NCBI GenBank assembly: GCA_038496675.1 | Contig: CM076659.1 | Span: 3,074,754-3,138,753 of the forward strand | Source of the DNA: Rachycentron canadum | Taxonomy: Eukaryota; Chordata; Actinopteri; Carangiformes; Rachycentridae | DNA length: 64,000 nt | Direction of reading: 5' to 3' | In this document: piece by piece, positions 12,058-25,693 of the stretch | How positions within the stretch are numbered: position 1 is the stretch's first letter | Layout of the letters: each line of letters begins with the position of its first letter | Notes under the pieces: generated by a model | Told to the model about the DNA's origin: nothing | What the model saw: only the letters and a program-made list of their open reading frames with translations | The model's database searches: none | Program-made: the position numbers and the translations under genes

Positions 12058-14199
12058 CTAGACAAAAAAGGTAAAGAGAGAGGAACATCCAGCGATTCAC
12101 GTAATAAACAGAATTTTTACTGATATCAGAGTCAGAACAAAACAGGAATCATCTGCAAAAATATGCGTCTGTCAGAATCCTTTTTAATACATGCTTGCCT
12201 TGTTAAAACACAGGGAAGTTTAAACAGCTGTTAAAGCTGTGTTAGTAAACCAGTGCCATCTTTATTCATCTATCCAGTATCCTGGAATAGCTGTTCTGAC
12301 CTTTTGTAACCTTTTACCCCTCACATAACCATTGCTGGCAAACACAACCCTCACATACTACACACACACACATGCAAACATGCAAACACATCGCGTCCGT
12401 GGCTCCATGCCCTCGCACTCTGTAATTAAAGAGCTGCTTTGCTGGAGCAGCTGTGGGAAAATAAGCAGAGCACTCGAGTAATGACCAGTTGGGGAGCACT
12501 TAAATTAGCACTCTGCTGCTCCCCGAGCCTGGCGCACACGCGCCCCGAATCAGCTTGGATAACTCACTGCTTGCATCCCTGCCAGCCCAGATCCCACTAA
12601 CTATCAGACTGCAATCATGTCACTCACTCTGAAGCCTATATGTAGAAAGCCAAGATGAGAGTAATCATTGAAAAAAATACTTGAGTAGAAAAGTTCATCA
12701 TAAACAAAGGAAAAAATCTCCTTCCTACATCTTCGTGCATATTTACATTGCAAATAAGTTTGTAGAACTCAACATTTGATGTAATTTCAAAGGACCAAGT
12801 TTGCATATTGTCAGTTGGAAAACACAGAACACTTATTTGCACAATATTTAACTTTTGAAAGAAGTAACACTTACTTCCTTTAGAAAACAGACTCTTGCTT
12901 GAGTCAACATAATTAATGCCACTACATCTTGATTTGATCAGCAGACCCAAAACCCACAAAGGTAAAGATCACATGACAGATTGCCTGATTCAGAAAACCA
13001 TAATTAAAGATAAATGAAAGTTATTCAAGTTTTTCCAGTTTCTGTATTATTGTTGTAATGTGTAATAATGTGTCAGTCATTTATTAATAAAATCTCATAA
13101 AACATTGCCAATAGTGGTCAGTCAGCATACTAGCATTAGCTCATTGGTAGTGTCACTACCTTGGCTGATTTCATCAGTCCCATGATCCTTACCCTGTTTG
13201 GGGTAATCCCTCAGAAGTGTTCCTGTGGTGATTAGTGTGAACTGTAGCTACATTTAGCTGTGTGCAACAAACTGATTTCTGCGTCAGTTTGCAGACTTTA
13301 CCCTCTTTCCTCTCTTACACAATAGTTCAGCTCAGTCAAGAATGATGATCTACGACCGTTATGTGAATATTAGAAGTCGGGTGCATTAATAAACAGCTGT
13401 TGGTGTTAATTTTCCAGTTGGATGCCAATAAACTGGCCCAACAAGATGACATAATTAAAAGAGCAGCATTCAAACCTCAAACGGTTTCATTAATTTGAGG
13501 AACGTTACAGTCTGTTTCATCTGCCACTGTTTTCCTTCTGTTCAGTGGAGAGGGAGCCACACTGGTCATTTAAGTCACATGCCTCATTAGCCTACGTCAT
13601 GATTTATCCACCAAATCTGTTTCCATGGCATTTTGTCACATTTGACTTTTATTGATACACCAACTTTCCAACGTTAGCTAGGCCTTAAAACGTTGTGTTT
13701 TTTGTGAATTTCCAGTATTTCCACGCTTAAAATGCACATAAAAACAAGTAGATGGAACTACTTCTAAAGTCTCAGCAGAAGGTCACTAGTTCTAATCCCC
13801 AAATACTGAGTAAGGGAAGCAAATGACAAATGCTCTCCCTTTCCTTAACCCCTACAGCTGATGTGCCCTCTGGCAAAACATGAAACCCTCCCAAATCACA
13901 GCAGGCAGCTCCCACGTGTGAATGTGTCTGGCTGTATTAACATGAAGGAAAACGCTACTTGAAGGAGAGAGAGGAGAAAAAAAAAAAAAAAAAAAGGGGG
14001 GGGGGCCCAGTTAGATGTGTCTGGATAATAAAAGTTCACAAAAGCCCGAAATAGTAGTTTCAGCACATTTGCCACAGTTAAACATTTCAGAACTCTCTTC
14101 ACTCTGCAGTTAAGACACTTCTTCTCCTCGTCTCTAAAACCAGAGGACTTGTCCCTGTGTCCCTTGGAGAAGGCTATTACAAGGCTTCATCATACTTAC
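12058..14199 (-). other. adgra2: adgra2 intron 3
   Basis: A 2.1-kb intron with GTAAGT donor and ...tgtctag acceptor. It holds a short CA-rich stretch at 12359-12390, a degenerate tRNA-SINE-like segment at about 13765-13870 (ggtcactagttctaatccc), and an A-tract followed by a G-run at 13978-14006. Nothing coding was seen. Confidence 0.7.
13765..13870 (+). repeat. Degenerate tRNA-SINE-like fragment
   Basis: agaaggtcactagttctaat followed by cccc resembles the GGTTCGAATCCC B-box of tRNA-derived SINEs with mutations, followed by ctaacccctacagctg-type sequence. The assignment is weak. Confidence 0.35.
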
Positions 14200-14271
14200 A
14201 GTCTCCTCAGAGCCAACAGACCACGGAAGGCCCCGGGCTCCACTGTGCTTATCAAATTATTCTTCAGGTCC
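14200..14271 (-). CDS. adgra2: adgra2 exon 3: leucine-rich repeat 2
   Basis: A 72-nt phase 2-2 exon encoding residues 98-120 plus parts of the flanking leucine codons. The translation DLKNNLISTVEPGAF followed by RGLLALRRL matches the second ADGRA repeat (DLRNNxISTVQPGAFLGL in mammals). The acceptor ends ctcttctccag after a long pyrimidine tract, and the donor is GTAAGT. The nearby (TATC)n microsatellite at 14325-14361 lies in the last 100 nt of intron 2, upstream of the pyrimidine tract. Confidence 0.88.
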
Positions 14272-14324
14272 CTGGAGAAGAGAGATAGAGAAAGGAAAAG
14301 TTAGCGACAGTTAAGTCAGTAATT

Positions 14325-14361
14325 ATCTACCTATATATCTACATCTATATCTATCTATCTG
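14325..14361. repeat. (TATC)n-like microsatellite
   Basis: Imperfect tatc/tatatc units about 55-90 nt upstream (in gene sense) of exon 3. Confidence 0.8.
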
Positions 14362-17300
14362 TTTGCTGCATTGACATGAAGAGGTTGCTTGCTGACTGTA
14401 TACACCCACACCCATGTTTTCCGAGGAAATGTAATTCATTCAAAACGTGCATGAGGATGTTTACATTGCTCACAGAGTGCAGTCTACAGAATAATGGTTT
14501 GCCATCAACTGGGAATAAAGCGAAGGACTCTGTGTTTCAAGCTGCGGTGCAGAAGAAAATTCAAATCTTGAATAAGGGCTTTAAGTAATATCATACCACC
14601 ACCAGAGCTTAAAAAAATAAGAGAAATCCAAGCACTAGCTTTGGTACTTATGCTATTCTTAAGTAAAAATGACTAATGATAATTAAATTAATTTAAATTA
14701 CTTTTGTTCATATGTTATTCTAATACTGCTGAGGCCATTTGTTGGTGAGTAAGTTTGCACCTGTTAGCTGGACAGCACAAATCATTTCCTGCATACTTAA
14801 GACCCAGACCACATCCAGACAAGAGGCAAAAACACACATGTTGCGGTTTTCAGCCAGGCACTCCTTGTCCGCCCCCGCTGCCTATACCCCAAAACCTCTG
14901 ATGCTACTAAAAATGGATCTCAGAAAAATCTCCTCTCTGGGTTTCTCTGCAGGCCAAAGAAAACTTCCTGAAATTGTGTCCCTGGTTTCCTCCAACTCTG
15001 CACTGTGTGTCCAGTGTGATGAGAATGAGAAGAAAGGTTGCGCCTTTTTCTAAATGTGAACAATGTAGCTCAACTTGGCCCCAAAACTTTTTTTTTTTAA
15101 ATTAAATTAAACAGTCACACAGGCCAAATGAGGGCCAGCCAAAGGAAACAAAATAAGACCAATATAACTCTTATGTAAAATAAGACCAATATAACATTGT
15201 CCAAAAGTGAAAATAAAAGTAATGGTAGAACTCTCTTTATTCGACATTTGGGACAGTTTGGTAGCAAGTATTTACCTAACAAACTCACCATACTCAACTC
15301 AGTAAAGGATAAAAGATTTACAGGAGCGCTACAGTAAATGCACCTTTCATCCAGAGACCAGAAGCAGTCAAGGCTGTCACTACAGTGCACACACACTGCG
15401 CAAAAAGCCTCAGCTGTGGTTGTGTTACAGTAAATGATGTTAATTTGCTTGATGTAAAGCATTAGTTACACATACAGAAGACAAGCCATCATTAGCAGCA
15501 GACAAATGACTCCCATCTCAGGTTAATGATCTGTGTCTTGTATTAAATTGTTTGGTACACGGTTAAAACACACTTTGTCTGCACCATTAGGACTCCCCAA
15601 CACGTAACCAGGTTGTAGCCAGACTTACAATGTATAAATGTGTAGTTTAATTTTTTATCTTTTTAAATTGAAGAGGCTATCACAAGCCTTTCTCTGGTAT
15701 TTGACTGAATGTCTGCTTGATTTGACCTCATCATCTGAACATGCAGCTGAACAAACTTCCTATGTCTGCTGACTTATCACAATCCAATTTACTAATGACA
15801 CTTTCTGTAGACATCCTATGGGATTTGTCATTCACACAATAAGGTGTAGCACACCTTAGGAGGAGAACTGAAGCTGCCTTTTTAACTAACCTCCTGGTCC
15901 AGCCGGGTCAGCCGGCGGCTAGCTCTCATCTCCGTTCACTCATACAAAGTTGTCTTTGATCATGTACAAAATGCTACAAAAGAGTAGGTGGACGGTGGAG
16001 GTCAAAAGGTCATCCAATGTGCCTGCAGCACCTCCTTTCATACTGACCGTCTTGCAGCTCTCCGCTCTACCATCTCTGAATTTGCTGAACGTTCAAAACT
16101 TTCCACCTTATCGACTGACTGCCTTACCAAGGGTCAGAGGTCACTGCTCAGAGAGATTATGTTAAGGAAATGTGCTGCTGCACAAGTACCAGGGAACGCT
16201 GACTCCAGTTCTACAATGTACATACAACCAACAGCAGACAACCTTACAGGACACTGTAATCATAATATTCACAGAGAATAATTGGGAGGATGATTTTTGT
16301 CATTATACTGTTGTCCTGTTATTCAAACTGCACTTAAGTGTCATCCTTGTTTGTTTCACTGGCTCCCTGGATGAGGTAATTTTTTTTAAAGCCATATAAA
16401 ACATCCTGGGCAACACAGCAGCCTTTTATTGTAATCAAGTATCTGCAAATAAATGTTACAAATTATGATTGTGTGTTAAACTGCTGGAGCTCCAGACGGG
16501 TGGGGTCTGCTACATAATGCAACAGGATGAGTGCCAAAAAGTTTCAACAATCAGAGGAAACTATTTGAAAGTGAATTTAACATCCTTTTCTGTGACTAAC
16601 TGTCTGGCATGATCTGCAATGTCCTCCGACAGTGAGCTCCACACATTCACGCTCCAAATAGGATAAAACAAACCATAAGAATTAATTGAAAAGTATACAT
16701 CATATTACGTAGTTTGTATAGTTGTAGATATTTTCTCCTGTTGTTTGATGTGGGCCCCTGGACAAAATGAAACTGGGACCATCTTCGACCGGAATCACAC
16801 AAGATGTTGACGCAATGTCAACATATCAGCTCAAATACTCAGTGGTTATTTACATTAGTACTCAGGAGTCGGACCACACCCATCTTCACTGTGAACTCAA
16901 CTATACACCTGTAAAGTTTGGTGACATTATCTTGCAAGTTGTGACACCATCGTAATGACAAAATCTGTACACAAACAGACAGACATAGACATCAATCAAA
17001 GAGCTCAAAACCACCACTGTACTAGTCCCTGCTACAGCAAGTGTGTCAGGGGCCACATTTTGCCATGACACACATACAGTTATCTTTGAGAGACAGACAG
17101 CATTCACTATCGCCTAAATCATAACCATCACAATGCCAACCTCAACCGTTACCCTACGCCTCACATTTAGCATATTCTCAGCATAACATTTAACTAAGTC
17201 TTAACCCTGAAACACAGCTCTTCAAACTTCTGGGGTCCCACTTTCCAGACCCCACAATACACACAACCAAAGACTCACAAGATGAGCCTGTTACTTTTCC

Positions 17301-17519
17301 AAGGTACACACAGGAAACAGCAGCACCGATGGTCATGACCTCAAGAGGTCTCCCTCTCTTCAATCTCCCAGACCTTCTGTAGTCACACACAAACAAGGGT
17401 GTTGGTACTTGTGTATACTGCAACTTAATTCAGTGATTCTGTCCCTGGGATTCACATTTATTCTGTCATTACAGTCAAAATCCACACGTCAGTTACCATA
17501 ACACTCAATCAGGTTTACT

Positions 17520-17720
17520 TCAACTTATTTATTCTCTTAACTGCTTATGTTATTCAGGGTCACAGTGCACACAGTGAGTGAGTGTACCCCTGAACACATC
17601 ACCAGCCAAACACACATAGAGACAGATAACCACCTAGGGGCAGTTTTGAGTTTTCAATACCAGTACCTAAGCTGCATAAGGTCAGGAAGTCACAGGGAAA
17701 ATTGGTGGTCGGTTGGACCT
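17520..17720 (+). repeat. Degenerate teleost interspersed repeat
   Basis: Collinear with a familiar fish repeat: actgcttatgttattcaggg, tcacagtg, gtacccctgaacacatcacc, agacagataaccacctaggg and gcagttttgag. It is too decayed to define its ends. Confidence 0.55.
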
Positions 17721-19408
17721 TCTTTCTGTGTTACCCTCCGAGCTAACTAATTGATGCAGATACAGGATTCTGAAATGGCTTTTACAGAATAACCTGCACG
17801 TCCGGTAATAAGGTTAATAAAACTGTGGTGCTTTTTGTGTATGTAAAAAAAAAAAAAAAAGAAAGTTTTAAATATTCATATTGTCATACAGTGTTCATGT
17901 AGTTTTTATTTTAGTGGATCCATTTGCTTGCAACCCAAGCATGACCAATTGTTAATAGACTCACCAGTTAAAAGACATTTGCATTAACATACCACATTTA
18001 CCATGCAGCAAGACCTCAGCAATTTACAGCACTACTGTCACACTATGACACACATAGTAAGTACAAAACAATATTGAAAATTACTGGTTAGAAATTCAGC
18101 ATAATCTTCATGTCCACATGTTTTTTCCATTAGCACCACATCATGTTAATACCCTACTCACCACTCAGCTGGCTTGAGTTTCCCAGTCTGATTGTTTAGT
18201 TGGATTTTGATGTGCTGCTGTTAATAAAACTCTACACTTCCTGTGTACACACTTGCACTGTTTCACAATAACAGCCCTCCAGATAGAAGACATGCCACCC
18301 GAGGCTTTTAATGTAAAACAGATAGAGAAAGCACTGAACGTGCAGTAGCAGCATACAGAAACAAGACAATAACAGCAAAGTGGAGCAAATCAGAAGACAG
18401 GGAGTCTTTTTTCTACAGTATATTAAATATACGTATGGAGCTGCGGAAAATACTCACTCTGATAATAGCCTGTCTAAAAAAAAAAAGAAAAAAAAAATGG
18501 TTCTCTCTTCAGTTTAGGTAAACAGAGGCCTTGGCCACAATTTGAGAATTTATAGTATACACACATACAAACAAATGCAAACTACCTTTGGGGAGACTTG
18601 CCCCACATATCCGCTGTAGATACAGCTGGAGCAGCTCAAATGAGATGAATGTTTAAACAATAACCATTTTCTACTCCCCCAGCACTGCATGTTTGAAGAG
18701 CAGGAGCAACCCTCAGTATAGACTCCACCATTTGTGGTTAATGTTTGAAAAGCTACTGAAGTGCATCCCAATTAATTTAAACTGTAATGTATATCTTAGC
18801 CTGCTCAATTTCTCCTGAGCCATGTGACGCTCAGGATATCAGCCTGTTCACTATGTGACACTAATGGGCAGATTCCTCCCTGAATCCGGATGATTATTAC
18901 CACATCACACAGTCTCTCACTGATACGAAGGTGTGCACACACATACGTTCATTGTGAGCACAAATGGCCAGACCACACACGCTCAAGACACAGCCTCTAG
19001 ACAGAGCACTGTTTTTTCTTTGATAGCAAACAGTATTTAATCACGGACAGTCTCATTAAATGGATCACCATGCTGATATAATTATCAAAATACCATCAGA
19101 TTCACAAAAGGTCAAACTCTATATTAAGTATGTAAGCAAATAAAAGTGAAGCTTGCTGTGGCCACTTGGGCACTCATCTAAATGGAAAGTGATGCTGCAT
19201 GATGAATTCCATTGTATGCGCACTTACTGAAATGAAACGATGACATATATTCATTAGTAAAAAAACCTGTCATGTTTCTCATCGACATGTTGGTGTCTGT
19301 ATCAGTACGGCTATACACAAAGGCACCTTGTTTTCAGTCAACAAGAAGAATCCCACATGTGTCAGGGGTCCAATAATCAGGTCAGGTCAGTCAGGGCACA
19401 CACATTGG

Positions 19409-19600
19409 TGAGTCCCCGACCACCGTTTTCTGTTAAATACTTCAACAGCTATCACCATGGAATTCAGTACAGACATTCATGAGGTCCAGATACAAACAAA
19501 TCCTACTGACTTTCATGACTTTTAGAGCCTTTACCTCTTGACTCTGACACCAACATGAGGTTCACATTTGTGCTGTTGAGTGAAACATGTCAATAATAAT
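19409..19600 (+). repeat. Diverged teleost repeat family D, copy 1
   Basis: Contains cttcaacagctatcaccatg, gtacagacattcatgaggtc, aatcctactgactttcatga and aacatgaggttcacatttgt, a pattern I recognise from a common fish interspersed repeat. Confidence 0.6.
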
Positions 19601-19823
19601 TGGATGGTTTGCTAAAATAAAAACATCCCCATCAAGCTCAGCTGCACTGTACATTTTACACCGCTGCTCCCATGGCTTTAGAATCTTTAACAACTGTGTG
19701 AACTAAATGAAAAGAATTAATAGATGACTTGATGAAAATAATTAGTAGTTGCAGTCTGAGTGGTGATAACAAGTACTATAAAAGTTCAACTGTCCTTGCC
19801 CTCAGATATGACCATTAGGAGCA

Positions 19824-20137
19824 AGCAACCTCCAAAGCTGAAAACATAAAGCCAACATGGAAGTGCTAAAAACTGCAAACGCTGGCTCCAAAAGCAAGTT
19901 TATCCCCATAGACTCCCATGTTAAAATATGTTGTTAAAATGTTAAAAGCTTGGTACAAAAACAGATTTAGTCTGAATAACAAATTTACTCCTTCAGGACA
20001 ACTGTACAGGGTGTGAGTTTTTATATAACTAACTAGTTTCATTTTTAGGCCTGGTGCTGTCAGGCACTGCCAAGATGGCAACAGTGGAGCAGCCCACTCT
20101 GAGGTTCAAAAACCTATGGATGACATCACTAAAGCTC
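19824..20137 (+). repeat. Dispersed repeat family A, intronic copy
   Basis: Contains agcaacctccaaagctgaaa, gctggctccaaaagcaag, tccccatagactcccatgtt and aacagtggagcagcccac, collinear with the 53.6 and 60.0 kb copies. It ends directly against the (CT)n run at 20135-20160. Confidence 0.72.
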
Positions 20138-20160
20138 TCTCTCTCTCTCTCTCTCTCTCT
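20135..20160. repeat. (CT)13 microsatellite
   Basis: A pure CT run in intron 2. Confidence 0.95.
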
Positions 20161-23100
20161 ATGACAGAAAGAAAACAACATGCATAAAGTATGGCAACAG
20201 GCATATTAAAAAAAAAAAAAAAGGGCAGTCTCATTATTAAGATAGAGGCAGACAATCTAGGCAGGAGCCTTTTGTGTGTTTGAAAATGATGCCGCAAATT
20301 CCTTACTTTTGTTCTCTCCTCCTTCCTGTAAAATCTCTAACCGGCTCTGTCATGAATGTGACTAAATGTACTGTACATTGGCACCAACCCTGATGCTAAT
20401 GCGGGACGTGTTTATTAAAACCATTTATTCATGTGTTAAATATTCATGGGTCAGTTTGCAGAGGCTTTGACGGAAGGTCTGGCCACATGCTCTGAATTAC
20501 AGAAAACACTCACCGAGACAGATAACCACTTACTGGGTTGTAAATAAATATGTGTTGACAGGCATTGTGACAGCCTTGTAGCTGCCATTGCCAGAGAACC
20601 AAACAGCAATGGAACTTCCTCTATGTGTGCTTGGATTATGGAAATATTACCTACAGGACCTGTGGGCATAAACTAATTATTCAACCTTCTTGGCAAGACC
20701 AACGGCATAATAAAAAAGCCTATTTCAAACAGTCAACACTCATCACTGTAATGCAGGAAATATTTAGCATAAATACTGCCGTAATTATTATTTTTTTATC
20801 CTAACAGTATATTTAAAATCACAGGTTTTCAAAGCAAAGATGTTAGTCTCTGCCACTTCAATGTCTCTACCTCTAGAGTGCAATTTATTCCTAGTGGGTG
20901 GATGAGCGGCGCTTAGGGGAGATTTGCTGAGATTTCACATCTGCCTCAGAAGAACAGAACATCAGTCACATATGTGAAGACACCTTCATTTCAGCCAACC
21001 CTCAAAATTAAAGCAGTCACATGAAGTCAGTAATATACAGTTTTATATCATACAGAGAATAAGCGCTGTGAAGATTTACTTTGTTAATAGCTTCACAACT
21101 CTATCCTATTTTGGAGCTGCTACTGTTCTCATCAGTGTGAGATATTTCTATCAGAACAAAGCAAAAGGTCAAGGAGAGTGTGAAACAAATTCTTCTTAGA
21201 GCTGCTTTTGATCCAAGCCCTATTGCTCTTTTGCTTTTTTTTTTTTTTTTAAATAGCATAACACAACAAAGAAAAAAACAACAACTCCCAGTGCTTCCAA
21301 GCTGCAAATTAATATTATAAATGTTTCTCTTGAATTATGGTATAGTGTACAGCATCCATCTGCTGCTTTTTTAATTGTAGGAGACAATCTGTGACGAACA
21401 CCACCAGAGAAATGAAGCAGAGACAGGACAGAAGAAGAATCTGTCTCCTCCGTCTCTCCAAACTTGGTCAGCAAATCAGTCACACCCATGGCGCTCACAT
21501 GTTTCGCCTCAACTGTGGCCCAGCAATGGCCTCTTGTAAAATAACAATAAAAGCATTCATATTTCAAGGCTTCGCTTTGATCCATTTAAGGCTGCATCTT
21601 ACTTCATGTCCTCTCTTAGGTAAACAGAAAAAAAACAGCCATGTTTTTTTACGTGATAAATGTAGACAGCTATAGCAATAGCAAACTGCTCTTGAATGGC
21701 AAAACTACCGCAAGGCAAGCACAAGGTGAAGTAAAATATAAATGTAAATAGAAATATGATGTTTATTATATATCAATAGCACAAACACTGAAAAGGTAGT
21801 TAGTACTGGGGGTTTAATCAGATAAATAATTGAACAATTTTAATGGAACATTGATGCACTTGGTGTTTGTCAAGGATGTAAAATGAAATAAATAATTTGA
21901 CTATAAGAGGAAATAAAATTTATCTTTTTACATTTAATTTCTATTGTTTATAATGAAGTAACTCAGTTTGAACACACATTTTACACTCTGACATCATGGC
22001 ATAAGAATATTGACAGAAGTGACACACTGATATGTATTTAAAATCTTGGACTGAGTGGCCTGGTTTAATGAACTGTTATGGACTCGGATGGATCAATAAT
22101 ATTGTGATTTTTTTTCCTGATGTCCCTGCCACTGACCTCTGATCAACTGAGGATAACCCCAAGGTCAGTTTGGTTAATGATCATGTGATCATCAAGCTTT
22201 TCCGACCCGCACTCTGCTCTCTGAGTCTGGTCTCCACCCTGTCATCCATTCTTATGCAGAGCCAGACAGAGGATGTGTCCTTCAGCGGTCTGCCACACCC
22301 TCATCAATCACCTCCCAAGGAGACGCACTTGCAAGGAAGACTGAATAAACGTCACCTCGTTGTTGGGAACAACAGGAGCTGAAAAAACTTTAAAGGACGC
22401 CTCCTTACACCTCCTGTCACCTGCTTTTCAGAATGAGCAATTGCAGAAGCCATTCTGAATTCTGATAGTGTCTCTGCCCTGAGTCGAGGTCCAAACAGTC
22501 TGTTCAGCCTGCCTCCACATTCCTCAGGCTAAATAACGTCTGGTCAAACAGATGAAAAAACAGACCCACTACTTTCAATAAAAAAAAACATTTAGACAGT
22601 CTAAGAATAAAAGCACTGGCACATCCACCACTGTGACTATAAAAATAACCACTACTGTAAAGATATTTTGTCTCTCAAGCCAATGATACAGTTTGCCTGT
22701 AGCCTGCTTATTTCAAGAGCAGTGTGTATATTTTACAGTCTGAAAATACTTGTACCTTACGGTTACATCAATATACAAATTTGTAGTTTAAAGTTACTGT
22801 TGGATTGTGTAACATTAAAATCAATCTGTTTCATTTAATCTTCAATTTTTTTATGCTAGGTGTGAAGAGTGTGTAGGCTGACTGCAGCACTTCTTCTGAC
22901 TCTACTCATTCTACATGATGTAGGTCGTGCACATATCCTCTGCAGGTCTAGTAAAAATAATCTTATATTGCTCAATTAAACATATTTTCAATCCAATATA
23001 TCTAATAAAAACATTATCATACCACAGTCTCAAATTTGATGCAGTATAATCGGCATTAGAGCCAGCCTCATCTTTTTCACACAGATTCTTCACACACTGA

Positions 23101-23908
23101 GGGTTTCTGCGGTGGGAACCCATGATGAAGCGGCAAATGCTGGATTCAGTGTCCTGACTGGAGAACAGTGATGGGCTTTGTTCCGGCTTTTCCTCCCGTG
23201 GGATCCAGTCTGGCTGATGGTAATGGGCTTGTGTCCATATGGGGTGATTCAGGCCATCATCCAACATACAGGGAGCATCCATTAAGAGGACACTATCTAG
23301 GCTATAGAGGCAAATTGCATTAAAAGAGTTTTCCCTGAATGATTAATAAAGTTTCTGATTAGCTTTTGCACAGGGCATGAACACGATGATGATACGTATT
23401 ACAATGAACCTACTGTGGTTTAATGACTTGCAATGCTAAAAGTAAACTGGATGTGAGATTATGGAAGACTGCTTCCCTCAATGCAGTGGGGTGAATGGAG
23501 CAGCATTTGTGGCCCTCGCAGTATTGAAAAATTACAGGTGAACAAGTACTCCACAAATTTTACACATAAAGGTCAGTATACTAGTCACAAGGAGAGTTAC
23601 TCAACCTGTGAAAGCAATTGTATGCCTCTTGCATTACAAACTGAGGGCATGAGAGTTGAGATACAGGCATTTACCAGGCAGGCAGTAAGGATCTAACAAA
23701 AAAAAAAAAAAGCATAGGCTGTGGACTATTTCCTGTGGCGCTACTTTCTACCTAAAAAGATATATAGGGTTCCTACATGAAAACTGTGTGTGTTGCTCAT
23801 CCAGAATAACTGGAAAAAAACATGTTTTGTTTAATCATTTGGCAAAAACACACTGCTATTGAATTTTTATTCACATCAGAGTGTGGCTCTAGAGATGTCA
23901 ATGTCAGT

Positions 23909-24030
23909 TTGTCCACCACTCTGGTCTAAAGTGAGATCTCAACAACTTTTGGGTGGATTGACATGAAATCTAGTACAGACATTCATGGCTGCCTCAGAAT
24001 GCATTGTAACAACTACAGTGGTCCTTTAAG
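23909..24030 (+). repeat. Diverged teleost repeat family D, copy 2
   Basis: Contains tccaccactctggtc, tctcaacaacttttgggtgg, attgacatgaaatctagtac and agacattcatgg, collinear with the first half of the family seen at 19.4 kb. Confidence 0.6.
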
Positions 24031-25517
24031 GTTTCATCTACGACCATCATCAGAAAAGAATTCTAATTTGTCTGAATGCAGCTTCATAGAGCTACTAGCA
24101 TAGCTGTAGAACGTTTTGAACACTGTGAACACCTCCATAGCCTTGGGGTGGAGGTGGAAAAATGTCTCAAAGCCAGGATAAATTAAACTAAAATTATCTG
24201 CATGGTTGGATCCCACCAGTGGTGAATAAGAAGTATGTTGTGTAATTTGGATAAAATAACTCTTTCATGAAAATTCTATTTCATACAAAAAAAAAAAAAA
24301 AAAAAATCACCATGTTTCCATTCCTGCCCCAAAAGGTCTGTTTGTTGAGGTACATTGAGTCCACAGCTGCAGCAGGAGTGGTGCAAACACATACACATGC
24401 GTTATTAAGCTTGTCAATCAGCTGCCACTTCACCACAGCCCTCAGATCCAGTCAGTCAGCCAGCCGTGCAGGCAGACAGTCAGTCGGCTGGGCCAGACGA
24501 GAGAACAGCTGGCCGCCACTTTCAACTCACTAGGCTACCTGGCTTGGCGTCAACTGCTAGCGACAGACATATCTCTGCCAAATGCTGCATGTGGCAGGAT
24601 GGATGGACAGTCTGTACCCAGAGCATGAGGTGAAGGAAGGAATAGGGCACGCAAACTGCTGCTCCAAGAGGTCAACCATAATGAACCTCTGGCTGAGTGT
24701 CCTTAAAAGTCTCGCAATCATCTCTCCATCACACCAGTGGAGCTGGAGGGATGAGGGTAGAAAGGTTTAATGGCACTAATAAGGCCCGGAGAGACAGGTG
24801 ACATCATCCTGTAAGTCAACCGGCGACACAGCCACCCAAAAGAAAGTGGAAGGGAGGCAGAATTATTCCGCTGACATTATTCCAATCTTAATTTAACTGT
24901 CAAACAGTCAGGGAGACAGGGGCCAAACTGACTGCGATAATATTCAGAGCAGTCACTGATGTAGCGTATGTGTGTGTTCGTGTGTGTGTGAGAGAGAGGG
25001 ATTAATATGTGTGCCTCCACATGTGAGCAAGCGAGTGCATGCATACGTCTGAGGATGATTGACTGAAAGGGAGAGAATTATCAAGCCATCTTCTGCATGT
25101 GATTTTAGCTATTTGCTGATTTCCTCATCATCAGGCGATGTCAGTGTCACCATCAGGTAGAAAAGCAGTGATCACTGGGCTGTGCCTAATCAATAGTTGA
25201 CTAGAGGGGGGCAGGCTGGAGGAGTCAGGGAGGCCATCATAGTGCTCATCATCAAGCTGCATGCATACAGCCCTCTGGGACACTGCATATATTGGGAGAA
25301 TCATTGACATGGACTCAGTGCAGTCAGTCACACTGTCTAGGCTCCCTGGTCTGGCTCTGCATTAGGCTTTTATATAATGCTATATATTATCCCTTTTAAG
25401 ACATTTACTGTGGCAATTGAGGTTAAGCATGTGGGCTAAAAGGTGAAAACCATTGGCAGGACTCCTGCAGAGTAAACCCTGACAAGCATTTCCTAATTCG
25501 CACCATTTCCCCATGTG

Positions 25518-25533
25518 CCCCCCCCCCCCCCCC
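25518..25533. repeat. C16 homopolymer (G16 on the gene's sense strand)
   Basis: A pure run of 16 C. In the sense of adgra2 it is a G16 run about 88 nt downstream of the exon 2 donor site. Confidence 0.95.
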
Positions 25534-25621
25534 TCTATAAAGCAATACCACTCCTGTGATGACAGCTATTAAGACTCTGGGGAGGACAAAACAGTTAAGA
25601 GAGCTTGATTTAAGTACTCAC

Positions 25622-25693
25622 AGTTTTTCCAGGGCAGCCAAGCCATAGAAGGAGCCATTCCTCAGTAGGGAGATCTTGTTGTTACTCAGGTTT
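25622..25693 (-). CDS. adgra2: adgra2 exon 2: leucine-rich repeat 1
   Basis: A 72-nt phase 2-2 exon. It completes the leucine of codon 73 and encodes residues 74-96 plus two bases of codon 97. The protein reads NLSNNKISLLRNGSF followed by YGLAALEKL, close to the SNNKI-x-x-L-R-NGSF-x-GL-x-LLEKL repeat of mammalian ADGRA2/3. The acceptor is preceded by a pyrimidine-rich tract ending ctcctaaacag, and the donor is GTGAGT. Two sequons occur (N74-L-S and N85-G-S); the latter is conserved in the family. A run of 16 C (G on the sense strand) begins about 88 nt inside intron 2 from the donor, and a poly-C-bounded assembly gap starts about 475 nt from the acceptor. The exon itself is intact. Confidence 0.87.

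Larger units (their letters stand above)
14272..25621 (-). other. adgra2: adgra2 intron 2
   Basis: An 11.35-kb intron with GTGAGT donor and ...cttctccag acceptor. It carries several diverged dispersed repeats (17.52-17.72, 19.41-19.60, 19.82-20.14 and 23.91-24.03 kb), a (CT)n run at 20135-20160, A/T tracts near 15090, 17847, 20207, 21234, 23698 and 24287, and a C16 run at 25518-25533. A 123-codon ORF at 22911-23282 (-) is not recognised and has no splice support. Confidence 0.7.

Noticed and set aside
22911..23282. A 123-codon minus-strand ORF in intron 2
   Set aside because: Not recognised, ends in AT-rich sequence, and does not fit the expected adgra2 domain order between exons 2 and 3. 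A retained exon cannot be excluded without RNA data, but nothing supports one.
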